Assembly: GCF_039831995.1 (NCBI RefSeq) | Contig: NZ_JBDOIO010000003.1 | Location: 1,984,001-2,048,000, forward strand | DNA from: Paenibacillus pabuli | Lineage (GTDB): Bacteria > Bacillota > Bacilli > Paenibacillales > Paenibacillaceae | Direction of reading: 5' to 3' | Length of the DNA stretch: 64,000 nt | Shown: positions 8,052 through 16,806 of the stretch, piece by piece | How positions within the stretch are numbered: the stretch's first letter is position 1 | Layout of the letters: the number at the start of each line of letters is the position of its first letter | Program-made: the position numbers and the translations under genes | The notes under the pieces: generated by a model | What the model saw: only the letters and a program-made list of their open reading frames with translations | What the model was told of the DNA's origin: nothing | The model's database searches: none

Positions 8052-8940
8052 GTTGCAAACCGAAATAATGAAGTAAAAACGAACGAAATGACTGTGCTAC
8101 AAGTGGCAATTTGTCATCGGCGCGATGGATTAAACCAATGGTCCGCGTTACTTTCGGATGAGAAATGGCCACATGTGCCGGTTGTAGTGGATTGGTCTGG
8201 AAAAGTGCCATTTCCGGCAGCAGACTCACCCCCATACCCGCAGCAACCAATCCGCGGATGGTATCGGTCTCTTCACCTTCAAAAGCGATTTTCGGTGTAA
8301 ACCCTGCTTCCAAGCAGGCATGCCAGACTATTGGACGCAAAGAATACCCTTTGCTGAACAGAACAAATTTATCATCTTTGAGCTGTTCAAGCGCAATCTC
8401 CTCTTCGCCTGCAAGCGGGTGATTTGGAGGAAGAATTGCATGTAATTCTTCAGTTAAGACGATATCACCCGCGACCTGATCATGCTTTTCCGGAAAAGGC
8501 GATATGAAAGCCAGATCCACCTCAGCAGATAGCACGTCACGGATGAGCGTCGGAAACATGCCCTGTTTAAATCTGAATTTGACGTTGGGATAACGCTGAC
8601 GAAATGCGGCCACGACCGATGGAATCAGATGAATACCCAGACTATGAGGAAAACCAATACGAATTTCACCATGTTCCGGGTCCAAAAATTCATGAACTTC
8701 TCCGACTGCTTTGTCCAGATCCTTTAGTATGCCTTCAATGCGTTTACAAAAGAGCTGCCCCACTGCGGTCAACTGTAGATTCCGCCCCTTTTGCATAAAG
8801 AGGTCAACACCCAGCTCTTCCTCCAGTTGATGAATCTGGCGACTCACCGCGGATTGTGCAACATGCAGCTCTTCAGCTGCCTGGGTCACATGCTCCTTTT
8901 GTGCCACTTTCAAAAAGTAATGCAACTGTCTTAATTCCAC
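8029..8940 (-). CDS. LysR-family transcriptional regulator
   Basis: Regulator of 303 residues with the LysR winged helix at residues 1-60 (ELRQLHYFLKVAQKEHVTQ, SAVSRQIHQLEEELGVDLF) and a two-lobed periplasmic-binding-protein-like effector domain from residue 90. The sequence resembles the CynR/GltC-like group, but the effector cannot be assigned. The GTG start follows GGAGAGATCAGG. LysR genes usually control a divergent neighbour; here the upstream neighbour is the co-oriented rhomboid gene, 77 bp away, so a target is not evident from position. Its 3' end doubles as the terminator stem. Confidence 0.9.
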   Translation of the reverse strand: MELRQLHYFLKVAQKEHVTQAAEELHVAQSAVSRQIHQLEEELGVDLFMQKGRNLQLTAVGQLFCKRIEGILKDLDKAVGEVHEFLDPEHGEIRIGFPHSLGIHLIPSVVAAFRQRYPNVKFRFKQGMFPTLIRDVLSAEVDLAFISPFPEKHDQVAGDIVLTEELHAILPPNHPLAGEEEIALEQLKDDKFVLFSKGYSLRPIVWHACLEAGFTPKIAFEGEETDTIRGLVAAGMGVSLLPEMALFQTNPLQPAHVAISHPKVTRTIGLIHRADDKLPLVAQSFRSFLLHYFGLQQNNTPSE

Positions 8941-9017
8941 TCGCCTGATCTCTCCAATCTGCTATACCCTTCTTAGCCCTGCCTGCACTCCGTCTTCAGA
9001 TCATTACAACAAACGCA

Positions 9018-9647
9018 TTACTGCTTTCTAAACTTTCTTGGCTGCCATATTCGGATAAGAAGTCCGTAGATAAAGAATCCACCTAACAATCCACCCAAAT
9101 GAGCCATCCAGTTAATGCCCGACATGGCAAACGAGAAAATAATACCGAACGCAAGCAGTGTGTATAACGTTTTGCGCGATGCCTCATCCATCATCGTCCG
9201 CTGGAACAAAGCAACATACAGAAACGCACCATAAATCCCGTAGATGGCTCCGGATGCCCCTACAGAGATTGTTGTATCTCCTGCAGAGTTATACCAAGCA
9301 AGTGCTAAAACATTACCCAGAACCCCGCTGCCCAAATACAATAAGCCATATCTTACCGACCCGAGCAAGCGCTCCATAGGAGGCGCAAATACAACCAGCG
9401 CAAAGCTGTTAAACAATAGATGACTGAAACCTGCGTGAAGAAAAATGGACGTAAAGTACCGCCACCATTCTCCCGAGAATAACTCATGGTTTGTCAAAGC
9501 GCCAAACTTCAGCAATGTCATCGTATTCGTCGAGCCACCATTGACAGCAAGTATAATAAACATAACGACATTGGCAACTAACAGAATCGACGTCAGCGGG
9601 AAAAACTTTAAATAACTTCTCCAATTTTCATAACGAATAAATATCAT
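9018..9647 (-). CDS. Rhomboid-family intramembrane serine protease
   Basis: Six-helix membrane protease of 209 residues. The catalytic serine is in GASGAIYGIYG (Ser near 131) on helix 4 and the catalytic histidine in NWMAHLGGLLGG on helix 6; the conserved FLHAGFSHLLFN loop/helix 2 segment supplies the HxxxN oxyanion element. No extra zinc ribbon or TPR domain as in GluP. ATG is supported by AGGAAG five bases upstream. It cleaves membrane-spanning substrates that cannot be predicted from context. Divergent from tpx. Confidence 0.92.
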   Translation of the reverse strand: MIFIRYENWRSYLKFFPLTSILLVANVVMFIILAVNGGSTNTMTLLKFGALTNHELFSGEWWRYFTSIFLHAGFSHLLFNSFALVVFAPPMERLLGSVRYGLLYLGSGVLGNVLALAWYNSAGDTTISVGASGAIYGIYGAFLYVALFQRTMMDEASRKTLYTLLAFGIIFSFAMSGINWMAHLGGLLGGFFIYGLLIRIWQPRKFRKQ

Positions 9648-9721
9648 AAGCTTCCTATTTCACTCCACCCTGTTCAGTTCTTCCTTCACTTCTTATCCAT
9701 TATCGTAATTACTCGCCTGAA

Positions 9722-9752
9722 TTGGACAATGCCTTTCATAAAAGATTATAAT
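9722..9752 (+). promoter_or_regulatory. Predicted tpx promoter
   Basis: TTGGAC (9722-9727) and TATAAT (9747-9752) with a rather long 19-bp spacer. No PerR box matching the consensus was seen. Confidence 0.4.
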
Positions 9753-9793
9753 GGATTTTGGCACGGATCACCAATTTAAGGAGGAACATTATT

Positions 9794-10312
9794 ATGGCAC
9801 AAGAACGTACAGGCGCAGCCACATTCAAAGGCAACCCTATTACATTGATCGGACCCGAATTGAAAGTGGGCGATCAAGCTCCGGATTTTACATTGAGTAA
9901 AAATCTGGTTGAAGATGCATCCCTGAAAGACTTCGCAGGCAAAATTAAACTGATCAGCGTCGTTCCTTCATTGGATACAGGAGTATGCGATGCCCAAACT
10001 CGCCGCTTCAATGTGGAAGCCGGAGACCTTGGCGACAATGTTGTCGTTTTGACGGTAAGTGTAGACCTTCCATTCGCACAAGAACGCTGGTGCGGGGCAG
10101 CCGGTGTAGACCGCGTTATAACATTGTCTGATTACAAAACACGCTCGTTCGGTGAAAACTACGGTGTTCTGATCAAGGAATTCCAATTGGACATGCGTTC
10201 CATCTTTGTAGTGGATACCGAAGACCGAATTACATATGTGGAATATCTGCCTGAGATGACAGAATCCCCTAACTTCGAGCAAGCCATTGCAGCAGTAAAA
10301 GCTTTGCTGTAA
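9794..10312 (+). CDS. tpx: Thiol peroxidase (Tpx, atypical 2-Cys peroxiredoxin)
   Basis: Cytosolic peroxidase of 172 residues that reduces H2O2 and alkyl hydroperoxides with thioredoxin as donor. The peroxidatic cysteine is in [11 protein letters not shown] (near residue 60) and the resolving cysteine in [10 protein letters not shown] (near residue 94), the spacing of Tpx rather than of Bcp or Ahp[18 protein letters not shown] at the start is the Tpx N-terminal strand. The frame is open farther upstream, but ATG 9794 sits behind AAGGAGGAA and begins at the family's normal position. Monocistronic, with its own promoter and terminator. Confidence 0.95.
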   Translation: MAQERTGAATFKGNPITLIGPELKVGDQAPDFTLSKNLVEDASLKDFAGKIKLISVVPSLDTGVCDAQTRRFNVEAGDLGDNVVVLTVSVDLPFAQERWCGAAGVDRVITLSDYKTRSFGENYGVLIKEFQLDMRSIFVVDTEDRITYVEYLPEMTESPNFEQAIAAVKALL

Positions 10313-10332
10313 AAGGATTCCACGTCCAGAAC

Positions 10333-10370
10333 AAAAGCGAGGGAAGGCTCACCTTCTCTCGCTTTTTTGT
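10333..10370 (+). terminator. Terminator after tpx
   Basis: 15-bp stem AAAAGCGAGGGAAGG / CCTTCTCTCGCTTTT (one G-U pair), 4-nt loop, followed by TTTTTTGTTT. It probably also serves the convergent DUF1499 gene. Confidence 0.85.
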
Positions 10371-10386
10371 TTACCATCCATCTATC

Positions 10387-10779
10387 TCAATCGTTTGCCT
10401 TATATTTGGCGAGCTTCTTATCCAATACGGAAAACAGATTCATGATTGTTCGATAATTGGAGCCCAGATCTCCAAGCGAACCACGTGAAGCTGAATACAT
10501 GTCTACCGCACTACGAACCGGACTTACCGAAATAATAGAAACCGTAATATCCATGGTCCGCCCAAACGTCGTCCGTTTCTCCAAAATAATCTCTCCGACC
10601 GAAGGAACCTCGTGAAGCACCTTATAACCCGGAATCTTTTTCAATGTCGAAGAAACTTCTTCCCAGGCTCTGTCTTTGGATAAATTATAATACCGTGTTT
10701 TTAATTTGGGATCCTTGGCTCGATCGCTGGTCCCCTCCATACTGCGGATGATACCGACGAGCGTTCTCTTTAAGGTCAA
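10387..10779 (-). CDS. DUF1499 domain protein
   Basis: Soluble protein of 130 residues matching the DUF1499 family by its layout: paired aromatic/charged N-terminal segment (LKTRYYNLSKDRAWEEV), a central strand pair and the C-terminal SASRGSLGDLGSNYRTI motif, which is the family's most conserved block. No catalytic residues are established for the family and no signal peptide is present. Translation must begin at TTG 10779, nine bases after AAAGGAGG; no in-frame ATG fits. Function unknown. Confidence 0.7.
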   Translation of the reverse strand: MTLKRTLVGIIRSMEGTSDRAKDPKLKTRYYNLSKDRAWEEVSSTLKKIPGYKVLHEVPSVGEIILEKRTTFGRTMDITVSIISVSPVRSAVDMYSASRGSLGDLGSNYRTIMNLFSVLDKKLAKYKAND

Positions 10780-10904
10780 GACCCTTCCTCCTTTGAATGT
10801 AACCGTTCCATTTATGTATTCTAGTGTAACATTGTTCAGGTAGTAACAAAAGGGCGTACAGCGCTTTTAACGCAAATACACTGGTCAAAATATAAAGTTC
10901 AAAT

Positions 10905-11152
10905 AAAAAACACCCTGAGGTTCCTGGATTAGAGGAAAGAGTCAGGGTGCTGTACTTGTAAATAGAAACCCGCCATGCCGTCCGGCTACATTGTCTTATG
11001 AACCTGCTTGGCAGGTGGGTGACCGCAAAAATGTATTTTGAAGTCCCCATGTCGTATAGACAGGGCGTTTCAGCAACATTCTGTGTAGATCTCCCGAAGA
11101 CATCATCATTGGTTCAAAACAACGAATAACCGAAACGTACACCGCAGGATGT
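10905..11152 (-). ncRNA. ssrS: 6S RNA (regulator of RNA polymerase)
   Basis: Minus-strand transcript of about 240 nt with no ORF. Near its 5' end is CCTGCGGTGTACG, and GGTGTAC can pair with GTACAGCACC at the 3' end to form the long closing stem of 6S RNA. Further recognisable blocks are TTTTGAACCAATGATG with TCTTCGGGAG, and CACCCACCTG-CCAAG-CAGGTTCA, which resemble Firmicute 6S sequences. It starts with an A just downstream of a TATAAT box and ends with a hairpin CACCCTGA/TCAGGGTG followed by TTTTTT. 6S RNA binds housekeeping holoenzyme in stationary phase. The assignment rests on motif memory, not on a covariance search. Confidence 0.7.
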
Positions 11153-11158
11153 ACAGTT

Positions 11159-11187
11159 ATTATATCCCTAACCGTGTAAAAAGTAAA
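11159..11187 (-). promoter_or_regulatory. Promoter of the 6S RNA gene
   Basis: Minus strand TTTACT (11182-11187), 17-bp spacer, TATAAT (11159-11164), seven bases before the RNA 5' end. Confidence 0.6.
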
Positions 11188-11204
11188 TGGTGACGCTTGA
11201 TGTT

Positions 11205-12014
11205 TTATTTTTGCAGATTATCGTTTTTTACGTCAGATGCTTTTACATCACCGATCGTCTCTACTCCATCGCCATTTTGAGCAGCTTCTTCCTCTTCCTT
11301 CTTCTGCTGCATTTTCTCCATCTGCTCCTGCATTTTCGTGAAGGTCGCATAAAAGTTAAAGAAGGCAAACCAGGCAATGATACTGATAATAAAGAAGACA
11401 AACAATACGGGATATCGGAATCCGATGTAAAACAATAGTCCGCTTCCGAGCAATGTGGAGAAAACACGAAACGGTCTGATCAGTGTCAAGAGTACTGCAT
11501 TTTTAATAATGAGTCCGATTGACATATGATAGTGTACAACCATTGAAAAAAAGTTAAACAAGGAAACAAACAAAAGCAACAGCAGCACTAACATGATGAT
11601 TCCCACAAGCTGCATATTGCGGAACTGTGTCATGTATACCGTATAGTCCAGATACATGATGGCAAACAGCACGGTGTAAAATATGCCCCCGATTAAGCTT
11701 TGTTTGTAGTTCTCTTTGTAACCTACAAAAAACGTACGGAAGATCGGCACATCCGTGTCACCCATATTCCATTTACGAACGACCGTAAAAAGGGCCGAAG
11801 TTGCCGGAAATAGTGTAAGCGGTGCCACAATAGCTATAGCCCAGTTCATTTGCAATGATTCGTTTGCGAGGTTCTGCTGCATAACGAGCAGTTTCATAAT
11901 CAAGAAAAACAAGAACGGAGACGAACAAATAGCCCACAACAGATTGGTTGCGGCCAGTCTCGTAATCCACTCTGTAAGCCGGTAGATCCCACCCATAGCT
12001 CCTTTAAATTCCAA
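11205..12014 (-). CDS. DUF624 (YesL-type) membrane protein
   Basis: Membrane protein of 269 residues with about five to six hydrophobic segments (starting with NLLWAICSSPFLFFLIMKLL) and a charged cytoplasmic tail after residue 230 rich in Lys/Glu (MQEQMEKMQQKKEEEEAAQ), then an acidic end. The pattern matches the YesL/DUF624 family, frequent next to sugar ABC importers in Bacilli; here no such neighbour is present. Translation starts at TTG 12014 behind AGGAGGAG; an overlapping ATG four bases earlier gives only a four-codon frame. Its role is not known. Confidence 0.75.
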   Translation of the reverse strand: MEFKGAMGGIYRLTEWITRLAATNLLWAICSSPFLFFLIMKLLVMQQNLANESLQMNWAIAIVAPLTLFPATSALFTVVRKWNMGDTDVPIFRTFFVGYKENYKQSLIGGIFYTVLFAIMYLDYTVYMTQFRNMQLVGIIMLVLLLLLFVSLFNFFSMVVHYHMSIGLIIKNAVLLTLIRPFRVFSTLLGSGLLFYIGFRYPVLFVFFIISIIAWFAFFNFYATFTKMQEQMEKMQQKKEEEEAAQNGDGVETIGDVKASDVKNDNLQK

Positions 12015-12166
12015 ACATTTCTCCTCCTCTGCAGCCTTGCGTCTAACCTGAAGTCTAATATTAATATACCTTATTATAGATAGGAAAAGCCAGCACTTCC
12101 CGAAAACTGATCTGCAATCCTACTCTCTAAGGCTATTAAGAAGCAAAAGTTAGTATGGTTTTCTAA

Positions 12167-12200
12167 AATAAAAAAAATGGAGCAGTTTCCTGCCCCATTT
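12167..12200 (-). terminator. Terminator of cshA
   Basis: Minus-strand stem AAATGGGGCAG-GAAA-CTGCTCCATTT with a GNRA-type loop, followed by a run of T's. Confidence 0.88.
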
Positions 12201-12219
12201 CCCAAGTTAGTCTTGCATA

Positions 12220-13797
12220 TTATTCAAAAGAAGAATCTTTCGCAGGACGACGTCCTTCGTTGCTGCTTGGACGCGGTTTGCGGTCACGGTTGTAACCACC
12301 TTCTCTGCTTCCACCGCCACTGCTGTTGCGATCGCGATTGTATCCTCCACGTCCGCCACCACTGCTGTTGCGGTCACGGTTGTAGCCACCGCCGCCACTG
12401 CTGCTGCGGTTACCGCTGTAACCTGATGGCTTACGTCCGCCAGAGCGAACATCCGGTTTACGACGCTTCGCACGGATTGGATCTTCCGGAGTCAGATCCA
12501 CTTGAGCATCTTTTTTGTCACCTGTCAGGAGCTTCAGGGAAGCCGACAACAGTTGAACGGAATCATACTGCTCAAGCAATTGGATAGCGATACCTTTGTA
12601 TTCGTTCAGTTCGCCAGATTGTACGATTTCGAGCAAACGCTCAGCTGTCAAACGTTGTTTACCTTCTACTGCTTCAGCCATTGTTGGCAGAGGCTTACGA
12701 GGGATACGATGACGCGTTACACGCTCGATGAAATGCAAGTGATCAATCTCACGTGGTGTAACGAAGGACCAAGCAGCACCCTCTTTACCAGCACGTCCTG
12801 TACGACCGATACGGTGAACATAGCTTTCCGGATCTTGTGGAAGGTCGAAGTTCACAACGTGTGTTACGCCAGATACGTCGAGACCACGTGCAGCTACGTC
12901 TGTTGCAACGAGTACGTCAATACTTCCATCACGGAATTTGCGCATTACTGTATCACGTTGATTCTGGGACAGGTCACCATGGAGACCGTCTGCAGAATAT
13001 CCACGTTTTTGCAGTGCTTCAGCCAATTCGTCAACACGACGTTTCGTACGACCAAATACGATTGCGAGCTCTGGAGATTCCATATCAAGCAAACGGCTAA
13101 GTGCTTCAAACTTTTGACGCTCTGGCACTTCAATGTACGCTTGGTCAATCAAAGGTGCGCTAACTTGTTTCGGGATAACGGACACGTGCTCTGGGTTGTT
13201 CAAGAATTGCTGAGCCAATTTTTGAATGTTAGGAGGCATTGTAGCTGAGAAGAGCATCGTTTGACGGTCAGCTGGAACTTGTTTCAGGATGGATTGAATA
13301 TCCTCCATGAAGCCCATGTCGAGCATTTCATCTGCTTCATCCAATACAACAGTTTGTACATCTTCAAGTTTAATCGTTTTGCGGTTAATGTGATCCAGGA
13401 GACGTCCAGGTGTACCGATGATAATCTGTGGTTTTCTTTTCAGTGCACGGATTTGACGAACAATATCTTGTCCTCCGTAAATTGGCAGGGAGCGCAAACC
13501 TTTGAAGCGGGTAAGTTTTTCGATCTCTTCGGCAACTTGGATCGCAAGTTCACGTGTAGGTGCCATAATGAGGGCGCGGATTTTTTCGTCGCTTTTCGAA
13601 ATTTTGCTGATCAGCGGAATACCGAAAGCTGCTGTTTTACCGGTACCTGTTTGAGCTTGACCGATCAAATCTCTGCCTTCAAGAGCAAAAGGGATCGATT
13701 TGGATTGAATCGGTGTTGCTTCTTCAAACCCAAGTTCGGTGATCGCTTGCAGCACCAGTGGTTCAAGATTGAAATCTACGAAATTTAAATTTGTCAA
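12220..13797 (-). CDS. cshA: DEAD-box ATP-dependent RNA helicase CshA
   Basis: RNA helicase of 525 residues. Motifs in order: Q motif ([12 protein letters not shown]), motif I AQTGTGKT, Ia [27 protein letters not shown], then helicase C with DVAARGLDV and [10 protein letters not shown]. After residue ~440 comes a low-complexity RNA-binding tail built of repeats around [10 protein letters not shown], equivalent to an RGG/RG tail. CshA works in mRNA decay with RNase Y/enolase/PFK and in cold-shock and ribosome assembly. The start appears to be TTG 13797 behind AAGGAG at longish (~12 nt) spacing. A leader with small hairpins precedes it. Confidence 0.92.
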   Translation of the reverse strand: MTNLNFVDFNLEPLVLQAITELGFEEATPIQSKSIPFALEGRDLIGQAQTGTGKTAAFGIPLISKISKSDEKIRALIMAPTRELAIQVAEEIEKLTRFKGLRSLPIYGGQDIVRQIRALKRKPQIIIGTPGRLLDHINRKTIKLEDVQTVVLDEADEMLDMGFMEDIQSILKQVPADRQTMLFSATMPPNIQKLAQQFLNNPEHVSVIPKQVSAPLIDQAYIEVPERQKFEALSRLLDMESPELAIVFGRTKRRVDELAEALQKRGYSADGLHGDLSQNQRDTVMRKFRDGSIDVLVATDVAARGLDVSGVTHVVNFDLPQDPESYVHRIGRTGRAGKEGAAWSFVTPREIDHLHFIERVTRHRIPRKPLPTMAEAVEGKQRLTAERLLEIVQSGELNEYKGIAIQLLEQYDSVQLLSASLKLLTGDKKDAQVDLTPEDPIRAKRRKPDVRSGGRKPSGYSGNRSSSGGGGYNRDRNSSGGGRGGYNRDRNSSGGGSREGGYNRDRKPRPSSNEGRRPAKDSSFE

Positions 13798-14099
13798 AAT
13801 TATTCATACTCCTTCTATAGGGTGGACATGGTGGACAATCCACTTTGTTGTCTGTATTCTTAAGTAGCGTTAATATCTATAGGGTATCCCATATGGGCAA
13901 ATTATTTTCATTATCAACATAATTCGTGAATGGGTCCCCAACATAAGACTAAAACTACATACATGCGTTTGAAACATTTCAAATTTTATCGTTCCATTTG
14001 GAAAAAGTTCCCTACTCAAGAATATCCACAAATCATTATATCACAAAACAATTCAAGATTACCAGCAATCTGGTTTTAAATATAAATGAGGTGATTAAA
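13798..14099. other. Divergent intergenic region between cshA and the YitT gene
   Basis: About 300 bp without a gene. Read towards cshA it contains the small hairpin GTGGA-TTG-TCCAC, and at about 13890 the palindrome CCCATATGGG. It probably holds both promoters, but no convincing -35/-10 pair stands out. Confidence 0.4.
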
Positions 14100-14921
14100 T
14101 TGCCCAAAATAATATGGCACTCTTTAGTGATCATATTGGGTGCTGCAGCTATAGCCTGTGGCTTCAATTGGTTTTTGGTCCCCCATCAGCTGTTAAGCGG
14201 CGGGGTATCCGGTATTTCCATGCTTCTTGGTTATTTTACAAATTTGAATCTTAGTATAATGTATTTTGTTCTTAACATTCCTCTGCTGATCGCGGGTTGG
14301 TTTATTCTTGGACGGCGATTCATTATATTGAGCATCGTGTCGGTAGCAGCCACATCCTGGTTTATCGGATTGCTGCCTGTTTTTGTTGTGGCAACAGACC
14401 CTCTGCTCAGCTGTGTGTTCGGCGGCGTGCTCGTAGGAATCGGTACAGGCATCTCCTTCCGCGTAGGTGGTTCGACTGGCGGACTGGACATTGTCGGTTC
14501 CATCTTTACACGATATCGGGACTTTCCGATTGGTACGGTTATGGCAGGTATGAACGGAGCTATTATTATGCTCGCAGGTTATCTGAACGATGACTGGAAC
14601 ATTGCACTCGCCTCCATGGTCTCGATCTACATCACAGGGAAAGTGTTGGATTTGATTCATATAAGCCATGTCAAGGTGACATTGTACATCATCACGAACG
14701 AGACGGAAGCCATGCTGAAAAAATTGCTGGTTCGTCCTCGCGGTGTCACCAAGATCAAAACCCAGGGAGCATACACCGATATTGAAAAGGATATGTTAAT
14801 GACGGTGACCACTCGATATGAGCTGGTTGAGATTAAACGCATCATCAAGGAAACCGATCCAAATGCATTCGTTAATATCGTCGAAACAGTCGGTGTCATG
14901 GGTTCATTCCGCAGAAGTTAA
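14100..14921 (+). CDS. YitT family membrane protein (DUF161 + DUF2179)
   Basis: Membrane protein of 273 residues with five hydrophobic segments (first VIILGAAAIACGFNWFLVP) containing the family motifs LLSGGVSGISMLLGY and FRVGGSTGGLDIVG, followed by a cytosolic DUF2179 domain (VTLYIITNETEAMLKKLL to the VETVGVMGSF end). The open frame extends upstream, but TTG 14100 lies seven bases after GAGGTG and starts just before helix 1, the usual arrangement. YitT proteins are widespread in Bacilli; a transport role has been suggested but not shown. Confidence 0.82.
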   Translation: MPKIIWHSLVIILGAAAIACGFNWFLVPHQLLSGGVSGISMLLGYFTNLNLSIMYFVLNIPLLIAGWFILGRRFIILSIVSVAATSWFIGLLPVFVVATDPLLSCVFGGVLVGIGTGISFRVGGSTGGLDIVGSIFTRYRDFPIGTVMAGMNGAIIMLAGYLNDDWNIALASMVSIYITGKVLDLIHISHVKVTLYIITNETEAMLKKLLVRPRGVTKIKTQGAYTDIEKDMLMTVTTRYELVEIKRIIKETDPNAFVNIVETVGVMGSFRRS

Positions 14922-14930
14922 GGCACATGT

Positions 14931-14968
14931 ACGGTTAACAATTTATATAATTGTGGTATAATAACCGT
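14931..14968 (+). promoter_or_regulatory. Promoter with two nested inverted repeats
   Basis: TTAACA (14935-14940), 16-bp spacer, TATAAT (14957-14962). The spacer contains ACAATT-TATAT-AATTGT (14938-14954), and the whole promoter is bracketed by ACGGTTA (14931-14937) and TAACCGT (14962-14968). It drives the 64-residue ORF through a leader of about 120 nt. Likely an operator for an unidentified repressor. Confidence 0.55.
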
Positions 14969-15089
14969 GCATGGCTCCTAAATATGATGTATAGCAGGAT
15001 CTGCCCTTCACTTTCACAGGCCATATGCTTTTCCGATTCGCGCCGAATGACTTACCATTTTGGAATTCGAGTAGGAAAGGGTGATTATT

Positions 15090-15284
15090 GTGGATATGGA
15101 AACGGTAAAACTGTTTGAAATCGTCAACAGATGGTGCCCGGAAATGCTCCCTTTCTTGAAACCGAATGAACTCGATTCACTTATTGTTCTCCGGGATGGG
15201 CTGGGCATTCTGGAGCAGGGAGATGCAATGGAAATCATTCAGTACAGTATTTGTGAGCATCAGAACGACATCTATATTCAATAA
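15090..15284 (+). CDS. Hypothetical 64-residue protein
   Basis: Small acidic soluble protein with no recognised domain. It begins VDMETVKLFEIVNRWCPEML and ends in HQNDIYIQ; no membrane segment, no signal peptide, one or two cysteines. Three in-frame starts exist (GTG 15081, GTG 15090, ATG 15096); GTG 15090 is about nine bases past AGGAAAGG and is preferred. It has its own strong promoter with nested palindromes and its own terminator, which argues for a real, regulated gene. Function unknown. Confidence 0.6.
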   Translation: MDMETVKLFEIVNRWCPEMLPFLKPNELDSLIVLRDGLGILEQGDAMEIIQYSICEHQNDIYIQ

Positions 15285-15304
15285 TATTTTTTTGATTGAT
15301 CACG

Positions 15305-15350
15305 CCGCTTCTCGGGAGGTTACCCTCACAGGAAGCGGTTTTCATTTTTT
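15305..15350 (+). terminator. Terminator after the 64-residue ORF
   Basis: Stem CCGCTTC / GAAGCGG with an inner GGG/CCC pairing, followed by TTTTCATTTTTT. Confidence 0.75.
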
Positions 15351-15380
15351 CCGGAATGTTTCATCACTTGATTAATATGG

Positions 15381-15409
15381 TTAAAAGCCCAGAGGCTTTG
15401 TTATATAAT
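15381..15409 (+). promoter_or_regulatory. Predicted promoter of the GHL-type hydrolase gene
   Basis: TTAAAA (15381-15386), 17-bp spacer, TATAAT (15404-15409). The spacer holds the inverted repeat AAAGCC-CAGA-GGCTTT (15384-15399), a possible operator. Confidence 0.45.
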
Positions 15410-15445
15410 TCAATCATGGAATGTACATAAGGGAGTGGGAATAAA

Positions 15446-16627
15446 ATGAACACGTTTTGGGCTTTACTTGCCATGGCCTTGGGTAGCTTCAGTGGTACAC
15501 CGGCAGCAGCCGATCAGGATAACCAGCAATTTCATTCATTAACAAACAGTTTCAGCACCGCCATTATTCAATCACAAAAGGATCAGGTAGTTATTGATGC
15601 AGACAACCCGCCTGCCAAAATTGACCCTCAGCCGGATGCCCCTGTTGTCAAAGGGATTTATGTTACGGCTTATAGCGCGGGCGGAGCCCGGATGAAGGAA
15701 TTGCTCGATCTGATTGATAAAACGGAGCTTAACTCCATGGTGATTGATATCAAGGACGACCTCGGATACATAACCTACCCTACAGAGAACAAATCACTTC
15801 AGGAGATGGGCAAATCCCAACCGTTTATTCGGGATATTGACGCCCTGATGAAACGACTGCAAAAACATGAGGTCTATCCGATTGCAAGGGTCGTCGTTTT
15901 CAAAGATACGATTCTTGCCAAAAAAAATCCGGAGCTTTCCTTCCGAAACAAGGATGGATCCGTATGGGCCAATGGCAAAGGCGACAGTTTCGTGAACCCG
16001 TACAGCAAGGAAGTCTGGGACTATAATATTGAAATCGCCAAGGAAGCCGCCAAGCTTGGATTCAAGGAAATTCAATTTGACTACGTGCGTTTCCCGGAAG
16101 GTTTCGAGAACCGCGCCGATACACTTAAATACACCAAAACTGACAAGTCGCGGGTCGACATTGTAGCGGAATTTGTCCAATACGCCCGCAAGGAGCTTGC
16201 ACCTCTGGGTGTCCGGGTTTCAGTCGATATCTTCGGCTATGCGGCCTCCGTACCTGCAGCAGAAGGCATCGGTCAGGACTTTGTGAAAATATCCGAAAAT
16301 GTGGATGTGATCTCACCGATGGTCTATCCAAGTCACTACTCCACCGGATGGTATGGCGTAAAGGATCCTGACAAAGATCCTTATACAACGATCAAAGGCT
16401 CCATGGAGGATACACATAAGAAACTCGACCCAACCGAGGATCTCAAGCCGGTAATCCGGCCTTGGATTCAGGACTTTACAGCCAGCTGGCTCGGCAGCGG
16501 ACACTACATTAAATACGGCAAAAAGCAAGTTGAAGACCAAATTCGTGCAATGAAAGACATGGATGTAGATGAGTACCTGCTCTGGAATGCGTCCAATCGC
16601 TATACCTCAGGTGTGAACTATAAGTAA
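15446..16627 (+). CDS. Putative extracytoplasmic glycoside hydrolase (DUF4015/GHL family)
   Basis: Protein of 393 residues with a short N-terminal hydrophobic segment (FWALLAMALGSFSG, possible signal peptide cut near PAAA) and a TIM-barrel-like DUF4015 domain from about residue 70 to the end. Diagnostic stretches are VKGIYVTAYSAGG, SMVIDIKDDLGYITYP, EIQFDYVRFPEG and SVDIFGYAAS; the Asp in QFDYVRFP is the usual candidate catalytic acid. Related GHL proteins probably act on cell-wall or capsule glycans, but activity is not established. ATG follows GGGAGTGGG. Monocistronic with terminator. Confidence 0.78.
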   Translation: MNTFWALLAMALGSFSGTPAAADQDNQQFHSLTNSFSTAIIQSQKDQVVIDADNPPAKIDPQPDAPVVKGIYVTAYSAGGARMKELLDLIDKTELNSMVIDIKDDLGYITYPTENKSLQEMGKSQPFIRDIDALMKRLQKHEVYPIARVVVFKDTILAKKNPELSFRNKDGSVWANGKGDSFVNPYSKEVWDYNIEIAKEAAKLGFKEIQFDYVRFPEGFENRADTLKYTKTDKSRVDIVAEFVQYARKELAPLGVRVSVDIFGYAASVPAAEGIGQDFVKISENVDVISPMVYPSHYSTGWYGVKDPDKDPYTTIKGSMEDTHKKLDPTEDLKPVIRPWIQDFTASWLGSGHYIKYGKKQVEDQIRAMKDMDVDEYLLWNASNRYTSGVNYK

Positions 16628-16657
16628 AGCACGAAGCACTCTTCCCTAACTATCTTC

Positions 16658-16690
16658 CCCCGTTCCGCTCATGCGGAGCGGGGTTTTATA
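16658..16690 (+). terminator. Terminator after the GHL-type hydrolase
   Basis: Stem CCCCGTTCCGC-TCAT-GCGGAGCGGGG (one G-U pair) followed by TTTTATAATTT. Confidence 0.88.
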
Positions 16691-16806
16691 ATTTCGTCAC
16701 GCAATTGCGGCCTTTCCCTGTTCAAATTCAGCAAAATCTACTACAATGAATAGCTGTCGATTATGACAGTTTGATGATCACTCTTATGAATAGCGAGGCA
16801 CTCCAA

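Noticed and set aside
9741..9757. PerR-box-like AT-rich sequence at the tpx promoter
   Set aside because: Only the left half TTATAAT matches; the right half has several mismatches.
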